Shown here: piece after piece, positions 23,501 to 34,553 of the stretch
Layout: each line of letters opens with the position of its first letter
Numbering within the stretch: position 1 is the stretch's first letter
Translations under genes and position numbers: made by a program
Notes under the pieces: generated by a model
Seen by the model: the letters and a program-made list of their open reading frames with translations, nothing else
The model's database searches: none
What the model was told of the DNA's origin: nothing
Assembly: GCA_947034895.1 (NCBI GenBank)
Contig: OX344762.1
Location: forward strand, 14,947,501 to 15,011,500
Origin: Rhytidiadelphus loreus
Taxonomy: Eukaryota; Streptophyta; Bryopsida; Hypnales; Hylocomiaceae
Length of the DNA stretch: 64,000 nt
Direction: 5' to 3'

Positions 23501-25399
23501 TTGTAGCAACTACAAAATAACTACAAAATGACTACTACACGACTTTGCAGTAGCATGACAGTTGTGTAGAAGTTATTTTAAAATGTCTAGGGGACAGAGT
23601 CTTTTCCTCACTTTCCAATAAGGAAGTCGGTTTAAAATGCTCAAACGCTTTACGCCATGCACTTTCGATGGGTCCCCGCCTAAGCCGTCTCTATTCCCAG
23701 CCAATCTCCATGCTTCACAGTTTGCTGCATGTTGCATTTGGTCCTCGACGGTAACAACCCGAGGTTTTGGGCGCTCTTCAATGGCGCCGTTGAAGTGGTC
23801 TTTCATGTCTGCTGACCTGTAAGGATGATTTTTGGGCAACCAACGTCGGGTACTTGTATATATTTGTTTTCCAAGCTCTATGGAGTGCCCAGCACCTAAG
23901 TCCACACCACACCATGGACACGCTGCGTAGCCTTGATGAGAGAATCCTCCCACCGTGCCATAGCCCGGGAAGTCGTGAATGGTCCACAACAACATGGCAC
24001 GCATTTGGAATGCCCTACAACCAAGATCCCGTCTGATGTCATAAGCGGGAACTCCATCCCATAACTCCAGCAACTCCTCTACAAGAGGCTCCAAGTACAC
24101 GTCAAAGACATCAGATGTCACAGACTCTCGACCAGGAATTAACAAAGCCAACATGACAAAAAACTTTTTTGTACTCAACCATGGAGGCAGATTGTAATTG
24201 AGTAGGAGCACTGGCCATGTAGACCATGAAGAGCGGTTTTGCTTGAAAGGATTGATTCCATCCGCTGCAAGGGCAAAGTGAACATTTCGAGGATCATCTG
24301 CAAACATAGGATCCACATTTTCATGGAAGTGCTGCCAAGCCTTGGAGTCGCATGGGTGTCTCACAAGTCCATCTCCTCCATTTTGATCACTTCGATTCTC
24401 AGCATGCCAGACCATCAACTTCGAGATTGCAGGACTCCGATACATCCTCTGAAGGCGTGGAATAATTGGAAAGTGTCGGAGCACCTTTAGGGGTACAGCT
24501 CGCCGATTCTCATCTCGATATCTATGCCCACCACATTTAGGGCAACGTAGTGCATTCTCAAGTTGTCCACGGAAGAGGACACATCCTTTCTCACACGCAT
24601 GGATCGTGTTGTAAGTCAAGCCTAATTTTGCGGTGAGGGTTTTTGCAGCATGGTGTGTTTTGGGCAAGGTATTTTCTTTTGGCAAAATATGGAGGTGTAA
24701 GAGGCTAAATAGCTCATTTGCACAATGATTGCTCACTCCATGAACAGTGCAAAGATTCATGAGCAACACCGTGGCTGCCAACTTGCTGGCCCGTGCTCCA
24801 CTATACAATACTTCCATGGAACCTTCAAGTATTGTATCATCAAAGTGGGAGCCCTCGTCGCCTTCATTCATAGTACCGTTGTCAGGAGTTGATGCGTCTC
24901 GACATTCTTCAGCCTGAGTACCTTCTTCGGGTTCTGATTCCATAATTCCATCATGGATGGAGTCTCCAATCTCAAAAGCATCAGTGACTTCTTGGCGAAT
25001 TCTCTCTACTGAAGATTCTCCATACTCTCCTTCAATTGATGCTTGCTGTAGCATTCCAAGAGTATGAACATCGGCATCAACTTCGACAGCTTCTCTGGCA
25101 TGTGCTCCCATTGTGATTTCTTCCTCTGTTTCCCAAAACTGTTGTTGCCACTCTTCATCAGAAGAATCACGGGTGCCCGGTCCTCTCCAAATCCTACAAT
25201 CGGGATGTCTACCATTTCTAATTAGGTGGTCCCTCACGTTGCGTACAAGTAACCTCTTACGTCCCCTACATTTAGTACATAGACAATGCAGTTTCTTCAC
25301 ATTAGACTCTACAGCCCTCTGGTGCTCTCTAATCCAGAGACGGTCGTCGCGTAGTCGCTGCCTATGTGAATCAGAGAGGGGCAATCTAGCAGGGATCAT
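17506..25399 (-). CDS. tnp2: CACTA transposase TNP2
   Basis: Transposase of the CACTA element. Exons on the - strand: 25399-23612, 23270-22859, 19108 to about 18570, and about 18210-17506. The first three join in consistent phase with GT-AG borders; the border between the last two is not resolved. Exon 1 starts at a good ATG (25397-25399). Its second half holds the tnp2 family block: HACEKGCVLFR, CPKCGGHRYRDE, RLQRMY, AADGINPFKQN, YNLPPWL, LLIPGRESV, IHDFPGYG and ACPWCG. Exon 2 carries TLDVMHCEMN and GLKSHDYHILMQ. Exon 3 carries FRRLCTK and GPVSARWMYPVERYMKVLK (DUF4218-like). Exon 4 carries YVGVLKDILQLDYG and VNFRHK (DUF4216-like). I see no stop within the exons. The intron between exons 2 and 3 is 3.75 kb because of a foreign insertion. 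Confidence 0.88.
19606..19848 (+). CDS. Small unknown protein in the TCCGGA-rich insertion
   Basis: 80 codons, hydrophilic, no domain recognised. It uses the same CCGGA-rich vocabulary as the larger frame 100 bases downstream and could be its first exon or an upstream frame. The middle reads LGFLKRPWNIRSEEMID. Confidence 0.35.
   Translation: MAVVMAGPSVRKSGIAARMINPEIPENPEHHHQLEDDLTDMGCLGFLKRPWNIRSEEMIDELVYGAPNQYHLTVRGRPKS
19948..21522 (+). CDS. Unknown 524-residue gag-like protein
   Basis: A long frame with no homologue that I recognise. The N-terminal 110 residues are globular (SPILYPEKPS, PVSWGLIIQSIVDKLSG). Residues 110-170 are acidic and Pro-rich. Residues 170-320 look like a long coiled coil (RTANERMATLIRR, AVEAERDHLQNRATWAEREM). 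The C-terminal third is Pro/Ser/Asp-rich and ends in a very basic tail (PTRITKGGTSAKKARKGK). The layout of a globular head, coiled coil and basic tail would fit a retroelement gag, but there is no zinc knuckle, protease or reverse transcriptase. Codons favour CGG for Arg and CCG for Pro, unlike TNP2 around it. The initiator could be the frame's first codon or further in. Confidence 0.5.
   Translation: MDPKEGYTASDCRNPKDQRLLEFLSPILYPEKPSRITVTLANTVFGALGERGKPAPRPVSWGLIIQSIVDKLSGNLVGKKSSPISPYLLHLYHKQEVLSSPEDIIYRQGDSLLRYGLPPDSDPTDEEPEEDVKPELEHDSPEKHESRRKSTDPDSRGKNQLPDPVPSRNIDPELDIFESTISWLRSQRTANERMATLIRRVYTVLKVADEMEIVEAIKSRPDPEMIRLLEGWIRAVEAERDHLQNRATWAEREMHTTNKRATDATELVRKLRDLIDPPADIITRSALWNNQMTREGHISGTKVVKILVEFEARIEVALKEMRHLVGHFDPLSGLEEFPKIPGGEFPETTQLNLGERSSAQQPGRSSGQKDITDGRRIPDPVLTPRTTSVNLFPPLQDPAADVTAMTEDPVGIQNPARTHPEEFTHMQQETPPRPPPSTPIEFIDLEKKKATRRKNSSDPVEVLESEEEEAVTNSSSESEYAETDPGPPRTRSATKSTPTKQIRPKAPTRITKGGTSAKKARKGK
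21955..22385 (+). repeat. Pair of ~185-bp direct repeats, 246 bp apart
   Basis: Copy 1 starts at 21955 (GAGGAGCTGCGCGCGGTGCC) and copy 2 at 22201 (GAGGAGCTGTGCGTGGTGCC). Both run for about 180 bases through GGTGATCCGGTGGGATCCGG and GGAAGGTCTGCCAACCTCA, with scattered substitutions. Confidence 0.85.
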
Positions 25400-27594
25400 G
25401 GTATTCTTGAGTTCAAACTCCTCAAATGCTTATCCACTGCAATTAGTAGATGAGTTCACATTAGAACAGAACTCACGCAAGATTGTATAGGATTATCAAT
25501 AAAGATGATTGCACAACGACATCACCTCAACTTCAAAATGATTGAGTGACTGGACCCCGTAACTTTTGAATGACTACGGTAAGTCTTTCATAAATTCTAC
25601 ATGACTGGCGTATGTCTCACATTACTTACCTGTGACAGTAGCATGACTACAATTAGTATTGAGGGACTTAGATATGTTTAGGGAAATGTTCTATCTGCCA
25701 ACCACATCTAATTGCGAAGTGGAAGAGAAGAACAAAAAAATGTGTTTCAAAGGAATTAAAGCTTTCAGTTTTATGCAGGGGCGAGGTTTATTGGAGTCCC
25801 TATATCATTAGAAAAGCATTTTGGGTTGTTCCCATGATTGTACCACAAGTATGGAGCGAGTCTCTGAAGACTATGCATCCAGTTTTCAAAACTCATCATG
25901 AATAGGGAAAATTTCAAAGGACATAACTTCTCTTTTTCATTAAAGATGAAACTAAAACAATTCAACCAACGACTACAGACACTCACTAATATAACAACGG
26001 ACCAATACCCTACGCAAATCCAACACAAGTATTGATCAATATATCCAATACAATGGACCAATTGGCACTAATGAAGAAAAATGCGGTTGCTATACTTGAT
26101 CTTTTTGGAATACACAGTTTATACCAAGTATATTTTTCTAATTATGTGCAGCACTTTAAAAAAAAAAAAAAGCTCTTGTGGAATCAATCACCCCTAAACT
26201 ACGTGGCCAACCAAAGTTCTACTCCCTCCGTCCCATAATGATCTTCCTGTTGGCCTTCTTTTTTTGTCCCAAAATGATCTTCCTATTGCACTTTGTGATG
26301 TTGAAATTAGTCAAATTCGGCTTATGATTGTTATTTGAGACTAGCAAAACAACTCTAAGTGGTTGTTTTTGCTCCATCCATGCAAACATCAAGCAAAAGA
26401 CAAATAAAATGATTGAAAGCTTCAATCCGCACTTATAGTTTTTATTTTTTGCATCTCTTTGAGTATTTCCCAATTGAAGTAGATTAAGCTTTGGAAGCCG
26501 AAACAAAGGTCTATACATGGTCTTAGGCATATGCTAAATGCCCACAAAATGGCAACCTCACATTCAACAATTAAGTGCTCACTGGTGTTCTTTAAAAACG
26601 CCCCCAAATATTCACTTTTCAATATTATAAAACTACACTTTGAAAAGGGCTTCAAAACTCAAACTTTTTAGGATGCAAAGAGAACACCAAACTCTACATA
26701 CTATACAAATTGAGTTTTTAAAAAGTTATTTTTGTCCTTAATCCATAAGATTTAGTCTAACAGGAAGATCATTTTGGGACAGAGGTAGTATTAAAAAACT
26801 AAGAGTAAGGTAGGAATTGATTTATGGGAACTAGCTCTACAGCTTAGGTTTCCAAGTGATAGATCTATATTCAATTCTTTCGATTTAGAAGGCTCTCTCT
26901 AAACTACTCAGTCATCGATAAGTTGATCTTTAGTCATTGGTGAGTCACGAATGTGCACTATGACTTCTAGAAGTTACACAGCAGTTGCGAAGTGCAAATG
27001 CTGACTTTAATATGACTAAGGGAAGATGTGTGGCAGTAACAACCGTAAACACTCAAGACTGTCGTTTGCATAGACTTGCCTTCTAGTATGAAGAGCACTT
27101 TCAAAAGATAGGGACATTAATTAATGTATGACCAAATGGTGATGTATAAATTAGTGAGAACAATCATGACTAAGCTTAACAATAGTGCCATTGAAGGTAC
27201 TGCACTAAACATTGGCCTAATTGCAGATTAGAAGAGTCTAAGTTGTTAAGTTGTCAGGAAGGTTGAAGTAATGCCCATCTGGATGTAGATATTAATGTCT
27301 AGCCGCCAAATCCCGCCTCCCTCATCATGCCCACTTCCCTCTCCAGCCCACTTCTATGTACAAATAAGGGAAGAGGCTCACCTTAGGCCACTTTTGTCTT
27401 GCTTTAACTAATTCCAATGTTTGTTGTTTGATTGGCTTCCTTGGGCTACTTGACGTTGGAGCTCGACTCTTGCATGCTAGTGTTGGAATCTATAGTTAGA
27501 GACGTTGGAGAGGAAGGAGCATATGAAGAGTGACGCAGCTACTTAGAAAGTAGAAGCCTAACTTGCTCTAACCATTGAATTCAATCGAAGCAGC
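25400..27594. promoter_or_regulatory. Shared divergent promoter region of the CACTA genes
   Basis: 2.2 kb between the starts of TNP2 (-) and the TnpA-type gene (+). It should contain both promoters, but I cannot place them. A Stowaway MITE occupies 26222-26788. No other gene is seen. Confidence 0.5.
26222..26788. mobile_element. Stowaway-type (Tc1/mariner) MITE
   Basis: Left end CTCCCTCCGTCCCATAATGA; right end, reverse-complemented, CTACCTCTGTCCCAAAATGA. TA flanks both sides (26220-26221 and 26789-26790). CTCCCTCCGTCCC is the hallmark terminus of plant Stowaway MITEs. The inner part of the left repeat occurs a second time at about 26265 (TGTCCCAAAATGATCTTCCT). At 567 bp it is longer than most Stowaways and has no transposase. 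Confidence 0.88.
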
Positions 27595-30500
27595 ATGGAC
27601 TCCGCTCCAGACAACCCGCCTCACCCGAAGACGCAGTACGAGCTCCTACGGGACAGGAATAAGGCAGATCTGGAAGTCGCGTTAGAGCCAGTTTATCTCG
27701 CCAAAGCAAAGTAGTGAGTTACTCGTCTTTGTTCTTGCTCCTGCACACAAAGTTTAACACGCATGCAACTTTAGAAGCAATGTGCTCTGATTGTGTACCG
27801 TGTTCCTACCAGTGGCTCTACTTTGCATATGTCGTTGCACCCCTACAGCATTTTAAGCCTTTCCACATAACTACACGCACCGTGAACAATGTCTTGTCGG
27901 CCTCTTCTTTTTTGTAAAATTGTGGTTAACGTAGTTAGAAATCTCCAAATTGGCGGCGCTCTAGGGTTTTGCGCCGACATCTCATTAATTTGGGCTCGCT
28001 TTTCAAAACAAGTTACTCTGTAGTTGCTTTGAAGTCATGTGTAAGTCATTCCTAAGTAGTCACGCGACTTCCGCAACTGCTGTTCAGTCATCGCATAGTC
28101 ATAGGGAAGCATCAACGTAGTCGCAGCATGGATGTTGGAGACCGCTGCTCACATCCTCATGTTTGACGGCCACGTGGAACTTGACATGGCCTTCCAACTT
28201 CAGCATGATGGCCACTAGAAACCCTAGAACCCTTCTCTTGTCTTCCATTGTCTTCACGAGTCTAGCGTACTGTAAGTTGATGAATGCATGCGCATTGTAG
28301 TCAGCTTCTCGTTCTTTACGCCACTTAGTTCCTTTGCTTTGCTCCTGTACTATTGTTTTTTTTTTCTCACTACTGAAGGTTGGCAACACCAGTGAAGCAG
28401 CCGTAGAAAAAGAGAAGAAGAGAAGCGCTGTGGTGAGGGAAAAAAAGGCACGTGCATCGCGAGATCCAACATTGAGGCAGCGGGGCCTTCGAGGACGTAC
28501 TGAAGGGAAGAAGCGCAGTCCGAGTGGTGGTGGCAAAGGAGCGAACACGGAGCTCCAGATGAATAGTGGACGCGATTCTTCCTCCGAGGCCACGGAGTCC
28601 AATGACGAGGCCATCGCCAAAGGTATGATGAATCTTGCAATAGCTTGTTCCCATGCGCAGCAACAATCCACCAAGGGGACGGCTGTCGCAGGTAATATGT
28701 TAGCCTTCACCTTGGCTCTAGGTTTAGGGTTTCCGGTAGGAATTGAAGGACCAAGCTGGTAGCAGAATGTATTCCTCGATTGTCCACAAGGTTGGATGAG
28801 CGCAGTTTTGCTCTACGCGGAGTGGTCCAAGCAGCGGCTCCATTTTGAGCGATGTAGCTAGAAAATTTCAGAAATTTGGTGTACACGACTACACGATAAG
28901 GTTTGGAAGTAGTTTAACGTGGGCATTGCGGCATTGCCGCCCATTTTTGATGTGCAGATTCAGAAAGACTTGTCTTCGACTCAAGCGATGAAGAGCTCCC
29001 TGTGTCTGAACCTCTACTGGACAGGAGGAGGACCAAAAAGAAGCGAGTTCCCGGAATTCCCCAATCCCCCATCATGTACGCTCCCATTGCTCCAAGCACA
29101 CAAGACAGGGCACATGTAGGTGGTTCTTACGGGTCTTCCTACTGGGTTCCGGGGCATTACGTACCACGAGAGCCAACACCCTCAATACCTAGCTGGACTA
29201 CTAGGCCGCCACTGCCATACTCAAGTACATGGGGTGAGCCGCCTTTTCCAAGGTCTTTTGACAGTGAGGAGCGACTATCTAGGAGGAAGAGGAAAATTGC
29301 CTATGAACTCAGAAGTCAAGAATGCGTGACAGTGGGACGGAAGCCAAGTCGGGTGTATATTTCTGAGAGCGGCGACGTGGATGCTGGATGTGAGGGAAAG
29401 AATGCGTGGGATGCAGTAGTGCGTGATCTTGTGCCCAAAGTTCTTGACATGAGTGTCGTTGAGTGGTCTAAGCAGAAGCCACAGGCGGTGAATAAACTCA
29501 GAGCTCAGTTGGACAAAGAATTTGAGTATTTGGGGAATCCTTTGAGCATGCTCGGCTTCCAAACTGCCATCACGAGATCTATGAAGTCAGAGAGGTCGCG
29601 ATTGAAAGCAAGGTACCTGAACGGCAAGGAGGAATGCCCGGTTCACATTGATGAGGACCAGTGGGAGCAGCTGATTGCACACTGGAAAACTCCAGCCCAG
29701 CAGATGAAGGCCAAAAAAATGTCAGCTGCAAGGCACAGCATCAAAAACTTCACGCAATTGGGCAGAAAGGGCAAAGCCGGGAAGGAAGTAGAGATTGTAA
29801 GCACTCCATTCTGCTACTCGTCTGCCCCTTATTGCTTGGCATTGTAGTCTCATGTTTCAGTGGTATTCCTTTCTAATCCTTATAGGCATTGCCAACTGGT
29901 CGCTAAACTAATTTGGGACCCATCCTAATGTGGTAGAGAGAAGGCCTAGACACTAGTCCAGGCATTACGGACATTGCTGATGGTATGCGGGCTACTGCAG
30001 GAGGCACTCATGTGATGGCGGTGAGTTATTGGCATTTTAATCAATGTTGTATGTTATATTCCCCTTTGTGTACTTTAGGCTATCTCCGTGTGCAAAGAAG
30101 TTGAATGTCTGGAGTTAAGTCTATTGTAGTACAACTTAGTTTCTTTCCAAGTTTGTGGACTGCAGGTTTATGACTTGGTAATGGCCTTATGGCATTGACT
30201 GTCTTTTCTTGATGACTTTGCTTCAATGTGGTTTCTAAGTCCTATGTGCTTCAATTTTTTTCCGATTTTCTTAATAACATGACAAGGTAGGTGCAGCCAC
30301 TGACTTCAAGTCTGTGAGATGTTGTGGAGTCCATTTTTGCTTATAGGCAAGAACAACAAATGCCAAACAACTGCTGAGTCGAGGCGTAGTCCGAACTCCT
30401 AGATGTCCAGATGCAACCAAGTTGTAGAGTAGTCATTTATTAGTTGCATAGTCGCATGGAAGTCGTGCTTGTATGTAGGTGCGAAGAGGTAATGACTTGG

Positions 30501-33336
30501 ATGTGACTTGGGCATAACTTCACTTTTGTTGTGGAATGTCCTTTGCATTACAGGTTGTGGGTACAGGTGACTTGGGACAATGGTCGGCCATAGAAAACTT
30601 GAAGAAGGATGTTGACCACAAATTCAAGCAAGTCATGGCAGAATCAACTGCGCAGTCGGCTGCCATTGAAGATCTGCGGCGCATGATCCAAAGCTATATG
30701 GATACGTCGAAGCACCGCGAGGATGGCAGTCCGTCCATCACACATTCAGCACTAGAAAATGATGAGTCCGGAGGGTTAAATCGTTCAGAAGCGGCTGGCA
30801 CGTTGGCGAACTCTCGCAAGAAAGCCATACAAGGAAAACAAGTATTGACATCTGAAGCTGAAAAAAGGCGTCAAACCTCGCAGTTGGCACGAGCAGAAGA
30901 TGTCACCATCTCTTCGGATTCTGACCTACGGATGTTGGATATTCCATCCCAACCCAAAAAAAACGTGGAGGAGGAATTGAAGGTGGAAAGTAAGGGACGT
31001 ACATCCCCCGAAACAACACCAAACATTTATGAAACTACGCTTGCTGTGGAAGAAGCCATGGTCCCAGAAACAATTCCTACAAAGGAAGCCCCAAAAATTG
31101 CTGAAGTTGAGGATGACACCCGGGTGGGCAGCGATGAGCAAGAACCTGAGAGTCCTAGAAGCCAAGATAGTAAAGCGGAGAAGGCCAGTGACGAAGATGG
31201 AACCGCTGAAGACAGACCGGATGCAGTGGTGGTGACTCCCACAGAGAACCCCGTGGAATCCTCCACAAAGTCCGCAGCTATAGGTGCATTAGCGGTTGAA
31301 CCATCTCAGAAGAAAGGGCGGAGACCAGCAAAGTCTCCCGCAAAGGTATTACCTATCTCCATCGGTGCCACGGATTGTGGGTTGAATCATTTAAGGCCCG
31401 CAAAGTCTGTATGGGACATAGTGAGCAAGTTGAGAGGTGGAAGTAGTAATAGGAGGGTGAAGTTGGTCATTTTTAATGTCCATGGTACCCTCGTGGATTG
31501 TAGTTTGCTTGGTGCTCTAAACCCCAACAGTTCAATACGGCCAAGCACAAGAACACAGAGTAGGAGAATAGTGTTTAGACCTTGGCTCAAAACTTTTTTA
31601 GCCAGGTGTTTCATTCACTTCACTGTAGGGTTTTGGGGTAGCAACTCGACTCCCTACATGCAAGACGTTGTTCCCACCATGCTTGTTGGGTTGAAAGGGG
31701 TTCAAGATGCAGTTCCCTTGTTTTTGTGGTCTGCTAATTCGCATGAGGTCCAAGAGGTTGAAGATCATAGAGGACTATCTGGGGGGAAAAACCTATCTTT
31801 AGTGTATGACCGCTGGCCTGCTTTTAACGCCGAAAATACAGTGATAGTAGATAGTAAGAGTTGTAGGGTAGCTTGCAATTCCAATGCAAACGTCCTAACG
31901 GTAGTGCCATTTTATGTGAAGTGGCTTCGCTCTTTGGCTGACGACAAGGACTACCTAAAATGTTACTTGTGGCCGCTCTTGGAAGCACTGTGGAAATGTC
32001 CCAACATCACATCCTTCCGCGCTAAGTACCCTCAAATTGTGAACGAATCAATGACTTCAATGATCCAGAGACGCAGAAGTGGAACATCATATGAATTTTT
32101 GGACATTGTAGAAGGTGAGGGGACTTGCAGACCACGAGGCTGTGCAAACAATGTGTCCCCTCACCTTCAGTTGATCAACATATCTGAGAACTTGTTCATG
32201 TGTGTGTAGGTGAAAACACAGAAGCGAGAGACGCGCAGCAAGGTAGCATCGGCACCCGAGAAAAAGCGTGACATTCCAACGAAGAAGGTTCGTTCCATGC
32301 TCTTTGAGGAATCCTATTTGTCTTGACTTTATTGTTTTCAGTCATGCAGTAGTTGTACCATAGTCACCCCAGAGTAATGAGAATGACTAGTCACATACAA
32401 AGTTGAACTCCAAGTCACACAAAAGTTAGGCAGTAGTCATATAGTAGGACCCAATTGTAGGGCCCTTGTTTGTCTATAGTGTAAGTATATTGTAATTGTC
32501 TTGAATGAATTGCATATAAGTATGGTCAAGAGGATTGTGTGAGGTATTGTACACCTACTTTGTAAGTTCTAACCAGGATAGATAGGAATTAGGAAGTCCT
32601 GAAGAGCTGTGTGTGTAAATTTCTCCATTATGTGGGTAAGTAAGGTGATCAAGTAGTCATTAAATTCCTATTTCTTAGTTGCATTTGGATTAAGTAGTTT
32701 TCCAATCATTGATGCCATGATGTACAATCCCTGTGGGGATTTTGTCTCGTACATGAGTATGTGGCTTTGATGAAGGTGTGGTGGTTGGAGATAGTCTTAG
32801 GAAATGCTATAGAATACTGAAATTCATCTCCAAATGTGCAATACTCGACCCACATGATGTACAGAGGGGAGTTTATGAGTACAATGCGCTAGTCATTTTG
32901 CAAGGCTGAAGTCATGTGCCAGTAGTGATGAAGTCGTGTGCTAGTGACATTTGAGTCAGTGTATCATAGAAGTCGTCGTGAAGTTATAAATATGTCATAT
33001 TGAAGTGAAGGACAAGTCCATCAACAATACTAAACCTTAGTGACATGGGTAATTGTTTGCATGTAGGTTTTCAAACTCGGTGACAAAGTGTTCCTCATGA
33101 ATCCTCAATCTGTGCGTCAGAAAGTGGCTCTAGGGACGATTAGTGGGATTGCAAGGGAGGTGAAGTTCCACTTTCACGAGATTCCCCCATCATGGTTCAA
33201 AGTGGACGTCCGTGACGTTTTGGAAGAGGGAGTGGCATTGATGTACCATTGCGAAGAGGGGGACCAAAGCGAAATCCAACATGCAAAGGGAGCACCCGTA
33301 TTGTGGGACAAGAAGTATATGAAGCATTCTACTTGA
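27595..33336 (+). CDS. CACTA TnpA-type protein with embedded FCP1-like phosphatase domain
   Basis: Exons: 27595 to about 27713, 28379-28622, 28958-29796, 29937-30020, 30554-32107, 32210-32287 and 33067-33336. All junctions from exon 2 onward keep phase with GT-AG borders; the exon 1/2 join is uncertain. In order: basic region; Ptta/En-Spm TnpA-like block around HIDEDQWEQLIAHWKTP and HSIKNFTQLGRKG (29645-29770); coiled coil and long acidic linker (30560-31330); FCP1/SCP-like domain (31450-32060); and a C-terminal block VFKLGDKVFLMNP to HFHEIPPSWFKV that resembles the DUF8039-type end of CACTA proteins. In the FCP1 part the DxDxT motif reads FNVHGTL, so both Asp are lost. FWGSNSTPYM, TVIVDSK and NVLTVVPFYV keep the fold pattern. 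Probably a DNA-binding partner of TNP2 with a non-catalytic added domain. Confidence 0.75.
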
Positions 33337-34553
33337 TCTTGAATGTCAGATGTTGGTGATGAGTGCTTTATATGCAGACTAGAGTGAGGATGATTTGTTT
33401 CAGAACTACAAATCTTTGTTGAAAGTCTGTTAATTCTATCTTTTTTTTATATAAACACTGATGCTTGATGGGTAGGTGGGTGGTAGTAGCTGCAGTTGAT
33501 ATTGTAGTCTTTGAAACAGCTCTTCTATCTTTAGCCTAGTCTTTGGACACAAGCATGTATTTTTCTTTCTAAACCTTCTTCATTCCATTCAGTATAGAGT
33601 CATTTTCAAGTTGAATGGAGCACATTGACAAGAAATTCCACATGCTTCTTACAAATCTTTGTTTTACGGGTGCACTTGTTTTTGTTAGTTCTAGTTGTTG
33701 TGTACGTTTCGTCGATCACAACCAATAGCATTGTGTGAGGTAGAAAGGTTTTTGTTCTCTTAACTTGTGGACTATTCTTTAGCTATGCAGAAGTCATCAT
33801 ACCGCTTGAAACCACAGTGTAGATGACCATTGACTACTTCTCGCTACTGCGGAACTTTGTGTAATTCCATGACTGTAGTATAACTCCAAACGGATTTATA
33901 TGCTACTTAATAGTGACTACCACAAACAAATCATAATCAATAGTTGTTTTAGCACAGAAATATACAATTGAAAAATGACAATGAAATGACTCCCCCAGTC
34001 TCCGCAAAGTCACTGTAAAGTTGTATTCTCATAACTGTGGCATGACTCCATTATTCTATGCCACATGTCAGCTACCTAAAGGTTGAAAAAATCCAGAACG
34101 GCTTGAAAATGACTCTAAAATGACATTCGACGTGGCGGTCCATGTCAGATGTTTAAGGGTCTCACATGACTTCAGCATGACTTGCAAATGACTAGCCACG
34201 TGGACGTCCACGTCAGATGTTTAAGGGTCTCACATGACTGCAACATGACTTGCAAATAACTGGCCACGTGGATGTCCACGTCGGATGTTTAAAGGGTGTG
34301 TTGTCCACATGGCGACTGCAAAGACATTTCCTTACACCATCTCTTTCTTTATCACTTGGATGTTTGCATCTTCCTCATCCATCCCCACATCCATTGTCAA
34401 AGTCGTTGGTGATAATAAAAATGCCAGTCATATATAAACAACTTGTCCACAATGACTGTTGTGCCCTCTAGTCATGCTGTAGTCGAGCGTGTCCGGAATG
34501 ACTTCTCGGCAGTCATATATCGCAGTCATATATGTACCTATTTTCTTGTAGTG
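33337..34553. repeat. CACTA right subterminal region
   Basis: Carries repeated ATGACT/AGTCAT motifs. From 34,090 to 34,300 there are three copies of a roughly 70-bp block with CATGACT...GCCACGTGGACGTCCACGTC...GATGTTTAA. It ends in CAGTCATATATGTACC and the terminal TTTTCTTGTAGTG. No gene seen. Confidence 0.7.

Larger units (their letters stand above)
15907..34553. mobile_element. 18.6-kb CACTA (En/Spm) element carrying an FCP1-like domain
   Basis: The left end reads CACTACAAGAAAATGGGTAC and the right end, reverse-complemented, CACTACAAGAAAATAGGTAC; the match continues into both subterminal regions. The flanking triplets are GAT and TAT on the - strand, consistent with a 3-bp CACTA duplication with one later change. 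Removing the element rejoins the MULE transposase in frame (HER then DVRNLA). Inside are TNP2 on the - strand (17.5-25.4 kb) and a TnpA-type gene on the + strand (27.6-33.3 kb), divergent from a shared 2.2-kb promoter region. Subterminal regions are rich in ATGACT-like motifs and ACGT palindromes. Confidence 0.92.
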
